Origin: an uncultured Prevotellaceae bacterium
GTDB taxonomy: Bacteria; Bacteroidota; Bacteroidia; Bacteroidales; Bacteroidaceae
Reading direction: 5' to 3'
DNA length: 64,000 bases
Assembly: GCA_900316355.1 (NCBI GenBank)
Contig: ONCQ01000004.1
Coordinates: forward strand, 1 to 64,000
Shown: piece by piece, positions 7,401 through 15,231 of the stretch
How positions within the stretch are numbered: position 1 is the first letter of the stretch
Layout of the letters: every line of letters starts with the position of its first letter
The notes under the pieces: generated by a model
Told to the model about the DNA's origin: nothing
The model's input: only the letters and a program-made list of their open reading frames with translations
Databases searched by the model: none
Position numbers and translations under genes: made by a program

Positions 7401-8424
7401 GAGCTCGGAGGTTACATATACCTTCGACTTCACAGACAACACTGTTTGGGGATTCCCGACAGATTATACAACTGGTGAAAACACCTATACGAAGGACGGA
7501 AAGACCGTTACTTTGAATACACCAGATGATTCTAATGGATATAAGTTTAATACGAATGTTCTGTTGTTTGGTAAGACTGGTGCTACACTCACATTGCCTG
7601 CTTTTGACAAGCCTGTAACTCAGATATCCACAGAAGGAAAAACAGGCTCATCGAGTAAGGTGAAATTTAATATCTATGTGGACGATGAGGCCGTAAGCAC
7701 GGAGGTAACGAGTTCCGTGGATGATCAAGAGTTTGATATTAATTCCGAATACCAAGATGCAGGAACTATTTATACCCTGAAGGTTACAAACGCAAACAAT
7801 GTACAAATCCCGACATTGACAGTCCACATGTATCAGGCTCCTTCCGCCACCGTTCAGCTGAACACCAGCGGCTACGGCACCTTCTGCTCTGTGAACCCGA
7901 TGGACTTCACTGCTCCTGAGGGCTACACCGCATGGCGCATCAGCAGCATCGATATGGACGGCACCACCGGCACCATCAACTGCGAAAAGATCACTGACGT
8001 TATCAAGGGCGGCCAGGGCGTTCTGCTCTACAACAAGAACGCTGGCGGCGTGCAGACGAATGCTACCATTAACTTTGCCGATGGCGACACAGAGTTCGAC
8101 GATGTCGAAAATCTGCTTAGGGGCACAACCGCTCCCACGTTTGTTGAGGCTGGCGAAGTCTATGGCCTCTCCGGCAATGCCTTTGTGCCCAGTAACGCTG
8201 ATGGCGTGATTCCCGCTGGCAAGGCATACCTCAATGCAGCCAGCATCCCCGCTGGCGTGAAGGCTTTCGTCTTCGTGTTCAACGATGAGGCAACAGGCAT
8301 CACCGAGACCCGCAAGGCCACCCGCGAAGAGGTGGAGAGCATCTTCAACATCGGCGGTCAGCGCATGAGCAAGATGCAGCGCGGCGTGAACATCGTGAAT
8401 GGCAAGAAGGTGCTCGTGAAATAA
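4456..8424 (+). CDS. Giant secreted surface protein with Ig-like, chitobiase-C-like and OB-fold-like domains
   Basis: A 1322-residue protein with an N-terminal signal peptide (about residues 1-30, ending TGTAWG/DE). No catalytic domain was recognised. Visible parts in order: a beta-rich N-terminal region (30-155); an Ig-like repeat (160-255); a RICIN/OB-like segment (260-410); a chitobiase/HEX C-terminal-like domain (about 415-495, 'ATIYYSFDNENWTEY'); a BIG2-type Ig domain (about 500-590, 'WSSSNEAIATID'); a DUF6359-like OB segment (about 592-700, 'NPYTVAQAIAATPATG'); further Ig-like repeats (700-975); a lectin-like beta region; and a C-terminal tail 'IFNIGGQRMSKMQRGVNIV' ending GKKVLVK, typical of sorted Prevotella surface proteins. 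Role inferred as adhesion or glycan binding. A perfect promoter lies upstream, and a small Trp-ending peptide gene follows 110 bp downstream. Confidence 0.75.
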   Translation: MKQKLLNSIRLRVMMLVALLCATFTGTAWGDEVTLTQSALGLSGSYSSGAEKTISGITFAHTDLMKNNDNIQAKATSGVIYNKTAFPGNITSVAITHSGTARATTILGSSDGTNWTEVTTGSGSITADFSNKSYTYFKITRGSNAAYWTQIVITYSAGGDPSLTESDLALTGAPVALSFDLYNNSAAQVINYTTSSTGAVTVAASDYINAVVNESAKTITVTPVKKTPSAQTITVNQAADATYAAGSATFTVTIDDSTPKTGGWYATSLSDIQAEDVFVIVGNNGSNYAMTNNNGTSSAPSAVAVTIEGDELTSDVDDNMKWNIGGNADDGYTFYVNGSTESWLYCTNTNNGVRVGDNNSNTFSIDEGYLKHGGTSRYVGVYNSSDWRCYTSNGGNIANQSFAFYVYQNNAAVKKPVITVDETFVGSTTATITCATDDATIYYSFDNENWTEYTDDLNITATTTIYAKATKDTDESEVASATTTKVLPTPTVAVSGEGELTVDLNGETNVSAGTLTAAVTYEQAAVEGAVVAWSSSNEAIATIDANTGAVTLLATGEVTFTATYAGNEDYAAATGTKTITVTDTKAPGASGNPYTVAQAIAATPATGTSANVYIRGIVSQFYNTSIVGDGANYRYYISDDGTTATQLLVYRGKKNSTDDFSSADDLLVGDVLTIYGGLTLYKDEAEVAAGNYIVSRVTKTDSDLTLTSSDEVELERTSANANPTSDITWETSSTGAITCESSNVAVATVTNAGVITAVGEGSATITISQAADATYKAGQTTVTVTVTDNRSAVATGIDLPVAQKTLTVDDMDDFAATCTEDAGFTGSITYTYATSDASIVDVDETTFSAEAPGSANITITATPTGGNAANYKQASQVVAVTVNGTNSISLDLTSKTQAYSAGAFAITATVPTENYNGTVTAESSNPAVATVSVDGTTVTVTPVAVGTANITVTAGTGTYYPATAAETCEVTVTAPAGETKAPSSEVTYTFDFTDNTVWGFPTDYTTGENTYTKDGKTVTLNTPDDSNGYKFNTNVLLFGKTGATLTLPAFDKPVTQISTEGKTGSSSKVKFNIYVDDEAVSTEVTSSVDDQEFDINSEYQDAGTIYTLKVTNANNVQIPTLTVHMYQAPSATVQLNTSGYGTFCSVNPMDFTAPEGYTAWRISSIDMDGTTGTINCEKITDVIKGGQGVLLYNKNAGGVQTNATINFADGDTEFDDVENLLRGTTAPTFVEAGEVYGLSGNAFVPSNADGVIPAGKAYLNAASIPAGVKAFVFVFNDEATGITETRKATREEVESIFNIGGQRMSKMQRGVNIVNGKKVLVK

Positions 8425-8433
8425 AAGCAGAAA

Positions 8434-8505
8434 GGAACTTAAATCTGGCATAAATTTAAACTTAAATAAAGATTTAGGTAGAGATTTGCGTTGGATTTAA
8501 GTTCC
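8434..8505. repeat. 12-bp inverted repeat between the surface-protein gene and the small peptide gene
   Basis: GGAACTTAAATC (8434-8445) is exactly complementary to GATTTAAGTTCC (8494-8505), with 48 A/T-rich nt between. It could form a long RNA hairpin after the upstream stop codon and before the downstream start. Confidence 0.55.
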
Positions 8506-8534
8506 CCCAAAAATAACATTTAGGTTCAAAGAAA

Positions 8535-8699
8535 ATGAAAAAGATATATTTACAGCCTGAGATAGTGGTTGTCAAGATTGAGCTGACAACGATTGTTGCC
8601 GGGAGCGACCCCAACCTGATTGTTGACAAGAATGGTGGAGCCAGTCCGGACGCGTTTGGGACCAAAGACCAGAACGACTGGAACATCTGGAACGATTAA
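8535..8699 (+). CDS. Small Trp-ending peptide, family member 1
   Basis: A 54-residue protein beginning MKKIYLQPEIVVVKIELTT and ending 'QNDWNIWND'. There is no signal peptide or membrane segment. It shares the design of the peptide at 23584-23757: MKK, an aromatic residue, Pro near position 8, a hydrophobic strand 'V..I/V', a polar Gly/Asn/Ser-rich middle, and a terminal W-x2-IW-N-(D/N). Both genes lie directly downstream, on the same strand, of a giant protein with the sorting tail. Similar hypothetical proteins occur in Prevotella; the function is unknown. Start by ATG preceded by an A-rich stretch. Confidence 0.65.
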   Translation: MKKIYLQPEIVVVKIELTTIVAGSDPNLIVDKNGGASPDAFGTKDQNDWNIWND

Positions 8700-8751
8700 C
8701 ACGTTCTTCGCACGCGAAGCGCCGCAGGCGCCGAGCGAACAATAAATGACA

Positions 8752-8783
8752 GCGCCCCGCGACTCCATCGAGCCGCGGGGCGC
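8752..8783 (+). terminator. GC-rich hairpin after the small peptide gene
   Basis: A 9-bp perfect stem, GCGCCCCGC (8752-8760) with GCGGGGCGC (8775-8783), 52 nt past the peptide stop. The U-tract is poor, so efficiency is uncertain. Confidence 0.5.
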
Positions 8784-8784
8784 C

Positions 8785-8858
8785 TTGCAATGATGCCCGC
8801 AGGGCTATCGATGCGCACTGACGCTGAAGAAATTATCAGAACTCAAGTTTCGCAGGTT
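8785..8858. repeat. Direct repeat copy A (about 75 bp), partner at 15017-15092
   Basis: It begins TTGCAATGATGCCCGCAGG, and its core ATCGATGCGCACTGACGCTG is followed by a GAAGAAATTATCAGAA stretch. The second copy at 15017-15092 differs at only a few positions plus a 1-nt gap. The two copies lie just outside the fasciclin/LRR operon in the same orientation. Confidence 0.85.
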
Positions 8859-8900
8859 CTTAGCAGAATTGGGTATTGGCATCAAATTGGGTGATAACGC

Positions 8901-8932
8901 AGCAGGCTGCATCATGCGATGCAGCCTGCTGT
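8901..8932. terminator. Strong hairpin at the 3' end of the LRR operon
   Basis: A perfect 13-bp stem, CAGCAGGCTGCAT (8901-8913) and its complement (8920-8932), with a 6-nt loop, 34 nt beyond the stop codon of the LRR gene. It has no U-run on either side. Confidence 0.6.
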
Positions 8933-8966
8933 TGTAAGTTATGGGGAACTGTTGAGGAAATGGCTG

Positions 8967-11303
8967 TTACCTCACCAGTATCTTGCGCGTTGTTCCGTCG
9001 CTCAAGCGAATGATGTTGATGCCGCGCTGTGGCGCTGTGATGCGACGGCCGCTGAGGTCGTAGCGGGCAACGACGGTGGCGTTTTCTTCCTTGACACCTT
9101 GAATGGCATCGGGATAGACTTCCAGTTCCGTCTGCGGTTCACATAGGATACCAATCAGGGGAATCGTGCTGGTGTAGCCTTGTCGGGCGAGTGGCGATGT
9201 AATACTTGATGACGCATAGGTAAACAGGTTGTAGGCATCAGCCTCCACCTGAATATTCTCAAAAATGAGGAGCGTATCCACCTTGCCGCTCTCGTAAAGG
9301 ATATCTGTGTTATTTGCGTTCATTGTTTTGGTCTGTAGATAGCCCGTACTCGTGTTGCGGGTTACATATTCCAGTTTCGGGCGGATGCGGTTGCGATAGG
9401 CTATCTCCTCGGTGGTGTCGGGATGTCTGGGCGGCACGATGGCATAGATATTATAAGCTACGCCAGGAACCATGTGCAGCGCAAACTGTGCTGTTGGAAT
9501 GCTCGTATTTCTTGAGAACACTCCATACTCACTGACAGATGCTCCCCATTCGGGGTCTGTGGCGAAAGTCGTGCATCGCGTGAGTCCAGATACTTGGTTG
9601 GGGTATTGGGTGAAGGTCTGATAGTCCGCAGACAAGGGATTGGTAATGGGCACATAATTCGTGGCCGGGATGAAGTTGGTGTGCAGGTACCAGTTGGTGA
9701 AGTTGTTAACATCGAAGCCGCTGGCAAAGCGCAATGTTCCGTCGATGCACTGGATGGTGACATCATCAGGGGTCTTGAACGCCTGGAACTTCTCATCGGT
9801 CATATACTGCTGGATCAGATAGTTGCGGAACAGTGATTTGTAATCGGTGTTTAACCTTACAATGCTTTCAGCCGTGAAGTACTGGGGGTATGTCTCTTCA
9901 AGGGCCGCGTTCCAGTCGGCATCCCATAGGATGACTTGTCCGTCTTCAGCGAGGCTCAGTTTGTCATACATGGGCATCACCTCGGCCATGTAGAGCTGTT
10001 CCGTGGGCCGTTCGATGGCGTGGATGTTGGTGTATTCGTCCTTATGGGTCTCGGGATTCCGTTCTTTGGTCAGGACAGTGCTCCATGGTGACCCCGTTAC
10101 GGCATCCATGGCATAGCTGAATACGTAGATTCCACAGTTCACGTTGAGTCCTGAGGGAGGGGCGATTTCGGAGAAGCGCTCAGAGGGCATGCGCATGGTG
10201 AGTTCTTGCAAGGCTGGCAGCTGGCAACTGCTGAGCGATGCTTGCCAAGAATGTGGCAGCTCCAGTTGCTGCAGCTGTTTGAATGGGCCATCGAGGATGG
10301 GCGTTATGTCGTATGCTTCCTCTTGTCGTTCCTCTCCTGTTGCGGGGTCGTAGATGATGTGATATAAGTCGGGAATCAACTGCTTATCTACTCCCGTTGA
10401 AGGGTAGGGGATGGTGAGGCGCTCCACTGTCGGAAGCACGGAGAGTAGCTGTTTGGTATCGCGTGAATAGAGTACTTTCCCATCCTCGGAGAGATAGCAG
10501 TGAGGATTATCGGCAGGCAGGCTGAGGCGTTCCAGCTGCTGGCAGCCATTGAAGGCCATGATGCCGATGGAACCTTGGTACTGCGAGAGATCGATGCTGG
10601 CGAGGCCGGTATTGGCGAAGGCTCTTTTGCCGATGCTGGTGATGCCGGCGGGCAGAGCTACCTCGCTGATGGGACATTCGCTGAGGAGCTCGTCGGGTAT
10701 CGCGGTCATGTCTGCGGGCAAATGAATCTCTTGCAGTTTGCTGCCAGAGAAGGCTCCTGTGCCGAGATGGGCTACGGCATCTGTGAGAGGAACGTGCTGC
10801 AGCCGCGTGCCGGAGAGAGCATAGTCACCGACATAGTTGAGGCGCGGAAGCTGGCTGTTGCCAAGGGTGTAGATGGGGGTGCTTAGTAAGACACTATCCT
10901 CCAGCCGCTGCAGTTCGTCGGGCAGGTCTATGTGCCCGATGGCTTGGCAACCCTCGAAGGCATTGGCGCCGATGGTGGTGGCATTGGGTGAGAGCTTGAT
11001 GAAGGTGGCACCGCAGCTTTGGAAGGCTGCCTCGCCGATGCTTGTCACCGTTGTCGGCATATATACGGCTGCCACGGGGCTGTTGGCGAAAGCGTTGGGG
11101 GCTATGGCGGTGACGGTGTAGCCTTCCACACTTTCAGGTATGATGGCGAGCGCCCCGGCCTCCAGTGAGCATGCTGTCACGCTGGCCGTGGTGGCGCCGG
11201 TGGGCAGGTAGCTGATTCCGTCAACGGTGAACTCCTCCTGCGCCATGCTGCTGACAGCCATGCTGAAGCTGAGCAGCGAAAGGGTGATATATCGTTTCAT
11301 CAT
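8967..11303 (-). CDS. BspA-type leucine-rich-repeat surface protein
   Basis: A 778-residue protein with a signal peptide (about 1-21, 'SSMA/QEEF'). Residues about 60-290 contain at least nine BspA/TpLRR-type repeats (LRR_5), recognisable as 'TVTSIGEAAFQSCGA', 'ATTIGANAFEGC', 'GITSIGKRAFANTG' and similar. BspA-family proteins of oral and gut Bacteroidales bind host matrix proteins and other bacteria. The 290-690 region has no recognised domain. The C-terminus 'ARYDLSGRRITAPQRGINII' ending RKILVR is a sorting-tail-type end. It is the last gene of a three-gene operon, 21 nt after the second fasciclin gene. Confidence 0.82.
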   Translation of the reverse strand: MMKRYITLSLLSFSMAVSSMAQEEFTVDGISYLPTGATTASVTACSLEAGALAIIPESVEGYTVTAIAPNAFANSPVAAVYMPTTVTSIGEAAFQSCGATFIKLSPNATTIGANAFEGCQAIGHIDLPDELQRLEDSVLLSTPIYTLGNSQLPRLNYVGDYALSGTRLQHVPLTDAVAHLGTGAFSGSKLQEIHLPADMTAIPDELLSECPISEVALPAGITSIGKRAFANTGLASIDLSQYQGSIGIMAFNGCQQLERLSLPADNPHCYLSEDGKVLYSRDTKQLLSVLPTVERLTIPYPSTGVDKQLIPDLYHIIYDPATGEERQEEAYDITPILDGPFKQLQQLELPHSWQASLSSCQLPALQELTMRMPSERFSEIAPPSGLNVNCGIYVFSYAMDAVTGSPWSTVLTKERNPETHKDEYTNIHAIERPTEQLYMAEVMPMYDKLSLAEDGQVILWDADWNAALEETYPQYFTAESIVRLNTDYKSLFRNYLIQQYMTDEKFQAFKTPDDVTIQCIDGTLRFASGFDVNNFTNWYLHTNFIPATNYVPITNPLSADYQTFTQYPNQVSGLTRCTTFATDPEWGASVSEYGVFSRNTSIPTAQFALHMVPGVAYNIYAIVPPRHPDTTEEIAYRNRIRPKLEYVTRNTSTGYLQTKTMNANNTDILYESGKVDTLLIFENIQVEADAYNLFTYASSSITSPLARQGYTSTIPLIGILCEPQTELEVYPDAIQGVKEENATVVARYDLSGRRITAPQRGINIIRLSDGTTRKILVR

Positions 11304-11324
11304 TGTTGTCTTTATATTAAGAGT

Positions 11325-12962
11325 TTACCAAATGTCTTCGGGAGTTGTTGGGTTGGCATAGACATTCTTGGGGCACCATTCTATATAGTCCATGTAGAAC
11401 TGCAGGTCCTCGCGCGACATGCAATTCTTCACGTGCAGATAGTAGGTCTTTCCTGCCTCTACTGTCCCTCTCCAGACAACGCGACGCAGGTTATATTCTA
11501 ATGTGCGAACAGATGTCGTGGAGTAAGAACCCGTAAAGTATTGCGGCCCTTTCATGAATCCTTGCTCATGCAGGCATAGATCCACAAAACGGTTGTGAAC
11601 CTCGTCTTTGGTGTCCTCTTCCCAACCGATATTGCTCTTGACGCTGCCCGTCTTGATTCGCTTCGTGAGCCCGCCAACGCGCAGGTCGATGGGCAATTCC
11701 GTGGCCACCAGATGCTCCTTGTCGGTTCCCAATGAGAATTGTGCGATACTGCGGACTGAAGAGCCTGCTGACACGCCCAGTCGCAGCTCATAGGTGCCGT
11801 CGGCAGGAACGGGCGGCAACTTGAGCGTGAACTCATAATCGCCCACGACATTGAACTCGTCACCCTGATGGTTGGTCCATCCTCGGCTGTAGCCGCTGAG
11901 ATAATAGAACCGTGTCCCAACGGCAATATCGAGATTTTCAAAATACTGGAACTCCTGACTTGCGGGGAAACCGCGTGTGGTCGAGGAACCCGAAGAATAG
12001 TTGCCCATGGGGCGTCTCAAATCGTTGTTCATCATTTCAGGCAGCAGCGAGGCAGCATCGAAGCGCAGACGCTGTAAGCTGAACTGAGTCCTGACATTTT
12101 CGGTGTAGGCCAGCAGCTGTGAAATGGGATAGATGACGCCGTTGAGGGCCTGTAAGATGATGGGATTTACGTCTCTTTGATAGACAAGGATGCCCTGATT
12201 CTCATCCTGCGTCAGCGCGTTGCCCGATGTCGGCAGGAACTCGCCGCTCTCATGGTAGTCGTTATTGCTGGCATCCGATGTATCCATGAACGGCCCGCGT
12301 CCGTTGCGCAACACGGGGAAGCGGTTGAGATAAACGCCATAACTCTCCTTGCTTTCATAGATTTTCAGCAGGCGGCGCTGGCCTAGCGTCGTGTAGAACT
12401 CTTCTACGGGGATGGTGAAGGGATTACCTTGTGTTCGGTAGTAATAGCCCAGCTCATTATAGTGTATGACAAGGTTCGCGGGCGCGAGGCGCTCGGGCAG
12501 GATGTGGTAGGTGGTAAACAGGTTCACGATGTTGTTCTCATCGGTGTAGTTGTCGTCCTGCGAACCTTGTGGATAGAGACCTTTGCTGACAAGATAGCTC
12601 TTGACATCTGCCACGGTGATGGCAGCGGCGCTTTTACCCAATGCTGCCTCCCATACGGCATCCGGCTCGGCAAAGATGGTATATCCGTAGTAGCGGTGTT
12701 CGGGCAGTGTGCCGATTTCTTCCGTAGGATGGCGAGCCAGGTCTTTTATGAGTCCCGTAAGATAGGCCTTCTCATATTCCTCATCGCGGATTTTGCTGAG
12801 TTCACTCTGAAGGCCACAGGCTTCCACCAGACGATTGAAGACGGTGAACTCCTGCGTATTGCGGAGCAGGTACGTAATGGTTTCTGGCTCTATGTTTTGC
12901 GCGTAAGTCACCGTGCTGACGGCGAAGCAGAGCGCTATGAGATAGTATATTTTCTGTTTCAT
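11325..12962 (-). CDS. Fasciclin (FAS1) domain surface protein
   Basis: A 545-residue protein with a signal peptide (about 1-21, 'STVTYA/QNI'). The N-terminal 25-240 region reads as a fasciclin-type fold ('FTVFNRLVEACGL', 'YTIFAEPDAVWEAALGK'). The C-terminal half is a beta-rich carbohydrate-binding-like module ('YELRLGVSAGS', 'YYLHVKN') ending 'FYMDYIEWCPKNVYANP' and EDIW, the ending I associate with SusD-adjacent Bacteroidetes fasciclin proteins. The role is probably adhesion or cell-surface binding. It lies 27 nt downstream of the two-FAS1 gene and 21 nt upstream of the LRR gene. Confidence 0.72.
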   Translation of the reverse strand: MKQKIYYLIALCFAVSTVTYAQNIEPETITYLLRNTQEFTVFNRLVEACGLQSELSKIRDEEYEKAYLTGLIKDLARHPTEEIGTLPEHRYYGYTIFAEPDAVWEAALGKSAAAITVADVKSYLVSKGLYPQGSQDDNYTDENNIVNLFTTYHILPERLAPANLVIHYNELGYYYRTQGNPFTIPVEEFYTTLGQRRLLKIYESKESYGVYLNRFPVLRNGRGPFMDTSDASNNDYHESGEFLPTSGNALTQDENQGILVYQRDVNPIILQALNGVIYPISQLLAYTENVRTQFSLQRLRFDAASLLPEMMNNDLRRPMGNYSSGSSTTRGFPASQEFQYFENLDIAVGTRFYYLSGYSRGWTNHQGDEFNVVGDYEFTLKLPPVPADGTYELRLGVSAGSSVRSIAQFSLGTDKEHLVATELPIDLRVGGLTKRIKTGSVKSNIGWEEDTKDEVHNRFVDLCLHEQGFMKGPQYFTGSYSTTSVRTLEYNLRRVVWRGTVEAGKTYYLHVKNCMSREDLQFYMDYIEWCPKNVYANPTTPEDIW

Positions 12963-12989
12963 CGTTATAGTTCTTTTTTTTGTGGTGAC

Positions 12990-14876
12990 TTAGGGGTTGT
13001 GGCGCAGCACGCCGTCAATCTGGTGGATGACACCGTTGGCATAGCTGCCGACGACGACATAGTCCAAATGCGATTTGCCCTGGGGGGTGGTGACAGTGCC
13101 ATCGCCTGTCCCGTTTCTGTCATTGATACAGTGTGCTTCGCGAACAAATATGTTCTTGCGGGCATCCACGATATGGCGGGTGTTGCCGCATTCGTCGGTG
13201 ACGGTCATCTGGCCGTTGCCCAAGCCTCGTACATCCAGCTTGGGTGTTGTCAGAGTGCCATTCTTGACGAGCATGGTGTTGTGTTCGCGCTGGAAGGGCA
13301 GCTGGTCAGCAATCTCGATGCCGAAATGGATGTGTGCTTTCACAAAAGCCTGAAGGGGCTTCTGCTTCACTGCAATCTGGTTTCTCAATGCTTCAAGAGT
13401 CGCTGCGTCTTCTGTCTCTTCCAGCTGTTTCTCGTACCCCTCTATTTCCGACATGGCGGCACCCATCTCCTGCATGACGGCTTCGTTCGTGGGAACATAG
13501 AGCGTGAAAGGGATGTTGCCGATGAAGTCCAGGCCAAGGTCGTCAATGCCGCCATTATGTACGAAGACGCCGCTCATCCGGCAGAGTTCAAAGAAGCGCT
13601 CGAAGGGATTTGTCGCTCCCGTTGCAGGGTCATTGCCCGAGAGAATGCTATAGACGGAGCTGGGCGCGGCATCCAAGGTGTTGTCAATGCAATAGATGGT
13701 GCCGTTCTCCTTTGAGCGTTGCTTCGTGATGTCGGCCTTCGTGAGACTGGCAGTACTGCCACCGCTCATGGCGGTAAGGCCGCGCTGCTGGTTCCATAGA
13801 TGATAGGCACTTTGGAAGCCTACAATCTGACCGTCTTCGCGGATGACACGGATGGGGCTGCCATCCAAGGCGACATAGAACTCGTTGCCGCTGTTCAGGC
13901 CCTTCTCCCGATTCTCATCACGGTGCATGATGGTGTGGGAGTAGAGCATGTGGGAAAGGTAAGAAGAAAGCTGATTTTCAGTGATTTGGTCTATGTTATA
14001 TGAATTCTCGGAAACCTCGCCCGTCTGGAAATCATACGGATAGAGTATCTTGCCCGTTGAAAACGGAAAACTCGCTTTCCCTCTCCATATAATCTTGAAA
14101 ACAGAGGGCTGTCGTGAGGTATAGGAGATGATATACGGCACAAAACTAAAGGCTTCATTCGAGGGCGCTAACAGCGAGATGTTGGTGGTGCTGCCGCTCG
14201 GAATCATCGCATAGAAATCTTCATGAAGCTTGTTATTTAAGCCATCTATGCCATTGAAGAAAGCCCATTCGTAGATGGAGGCTTGCTCTGACAACATCGT
14301 ATTCAAATAGCTGGCCATACCCTGAAGGGTGTCTTGATAGTGTATCATATCGGTGTTTGCCATGGGAATCATGAGGCGCTGACCTTCGGCCGTGACGAGT
14401 TCATAAGTGCCCGTAGGACTGGAGAAATGGAACTCACCAGGGTGGGGAATTGCATACTTACTGCCGCCTATATCGAAACGGAGACCTGTAGGAAAGTTGC
14501 CCCATTGCAATTGGTTCAACTGTTCATCAGTACCTTGGTAGCTGCTCATGTCCGCAGGGACTGACGCAGCAGGCGCATTGAGGAAGCGTAGAATACTCAG
14601 GTCTGACCGCCCAACGGGGAAGCGGAACTGAGGTACGTTGTTCTTGTCGCAGAGTACGGCATAAGCTCTTTGATGCCCAGCATTGTCCTGCAACAATGCC
14701 TGAGGCCAATATAGCGTCATGCCATCGGTGATGGGTACTGTCTGTTTATCGCCATTGATGTCGGATATTTCCAACAACACCGGCGAGTCGGCTACGGGAA
14801 CAGGCTGTGCCCAAACGGCGGCGCTGCATACAAGCAGACCTGCCGCCAATAGCCATTGAATCGTCTTCTGTTTCAT
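12990..14876 (-). CDS. Fasciclin-domain surface protein with two FAS1 domains
   Basis: A 628-residue protein from the ATG at 14874-14876. That start gives a normal signal peptide (MKQKTIQWLLAAGLLVCSAA..AQ); the frame is open 165 nt further upstream, but that part contains the promoter. Two FAS1-type domains are visible, around 'ISLLAPSNEAFSFV' (about residue 235) and 'FTLYVPTNEAVMQEM' (about residue 470), with a long middle region. The last 100 residues read 'NGVIHQIDGVLRHNP', the standard end of a FAS1 domain. FAS1 proteins mediate adhesion. First gene of the operon; the promoter is at 14946-14977. Confidence 0.78.
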   Translation of the reverse strand: MKQKTIQWLLAAGLLVCSAAVWAQPVPVADSPVLLEISDINGDKQTVPITDGMTLYWPQALLQDNAGHQRAYAVLCDKNNVPQFRFPVGRSDLSILRFLNAPAASVPADMSSYQGTDEQLNQLQWGNFPTGLRFDIGGSKYAIPHPGEFHFSSPTGTYELVTAEGQRLMIPMANTDMIHYQDTLQGMASYLNTMLSEQASIYEWAFFNGIDGLNNKLHEDFYAMIPSGSTTNISLLAPSNEAFSFVPYIISYTSRQPSVFKIIWRGKASFPFSTGKILYPYDFQTGEVSENSYNIDQITENQLSSYLSHMLYSHTIMHRDENREKGLNSGNEFYVALDGSPIRVIREDGQIVGFQSAYHLWNQQRGLTAMSGGSTASLTKADITKQRSKENGTIYCIDNTLDAAPSSVYSILSGNDPATGATNPFERFFELCRMSGVFVHNGGIDDLGLDFIGNIPFTLYVPTNEAVMQEMGAAMSEIEGYEKQLEETEDAATLEALRNQIAVKQKPLQAFVKAHIHFGIEIADQLPFQREHNTMLVKNGTLTTPKLDVRGLGNGQMTVTDECGNTRHIVDARKNIFVREAHCINDRNGTGDGTVTTPQGKSHLDYVVVGSYANGVIHQIDGVLRHNP

Positions 14877-14945
14877 ATTGTAGATAAGTTGTAAAATTAA
14901 GGGCCTTTTTTGTCTTAGCGTTATCTTTTTTAATGCATCACGCCG

Positions 14946-14977
14946 CAAAAATAGCAATTTGTTGCTTCCGCACAAAA
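14946..14977 (-). promoter_or_regulatory. Promoter of the fasciclin/LRR operon
   Basis: On the minus strand TTTTG (14973-14977), a 19-bp spacer, and TATTTTTG (14946-14953). Predicted leader about 65 nt. Confidence 0.75.
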
Positions 14978-15016
14978 GATTTTGCAGAGAAAGTGTGTGG
15001 AAATAGCACAAATTCA

Positions 15017-15092
15017 TTGCAATAATGCCCGCAGGAACCATCGATGCGCACTGACGCTGAAGAAATTATCAGAATTCAAGTTTCGCAGGTTT
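15017..15092. repeat. Direct repeat copy B (about 75 bp), partner at 8785-8858
   Basis: Near-identical to copy A in the same orientation. It lies just upstream of the fasciclin/LRR promoter and is followed by a heptad tract (15090-15130). Such flanking copies could allow deletion of the 6.2-kb operon by recombination. Confidence 0.85.
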
Positions 15093-15130
15093 CAAGTTTC
15101 AGGTTTCAGGTTTCAAGTTTCAGGTTTCAT
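15090..15130. repeat. TTTCAAG/TTTCAGG heptad tract
   Basis: Five to six copies of a 7-bp unit (GTTTCAA/GTTTCAG) follow direct repeat copy B. Same family as 1605-1678. Confidence 0.8.
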
Positions 15131-15171
15131 TTGTCTTAACTCCAAACTCCTTAACTCCTGAAAAAGTTGAG

Positions 15172-15210
15172 CAACAAGCGAAACTTAAATTTATGATAAA
15201 TTTCTTGTTG
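15172..15210 (-). terminator. Hairpin structure downstream of the CHAT gene
   Basis: CAACAAG (15172-15178) pairs with CTTGTTG (15204-15210), and inside it AAATTTAT (15187-15194) pairs with ATAAATTT (15196-15203). It starts 22 nt past the CHAT stop codon. Probable transcript end, without a strong U-tract. Confidence 0.5.
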
Positions 15211-15231
15211 GTTCAAAAAGAGGTGTTTAAC

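Noticed and set aside
14877..15041. N-terminal extension of the two-FAS1 gene up to 15041
   Set aside because: The extension covers the promoter and has no signal sequence; the ATG at 14876 gives a normal signal peptide.
15068..15092. Possible att site at direct repeat copy B
   Set aside because: No integrase or tRNA end lies next to either copy, so integration is not supported; reported only as a direct repeat.
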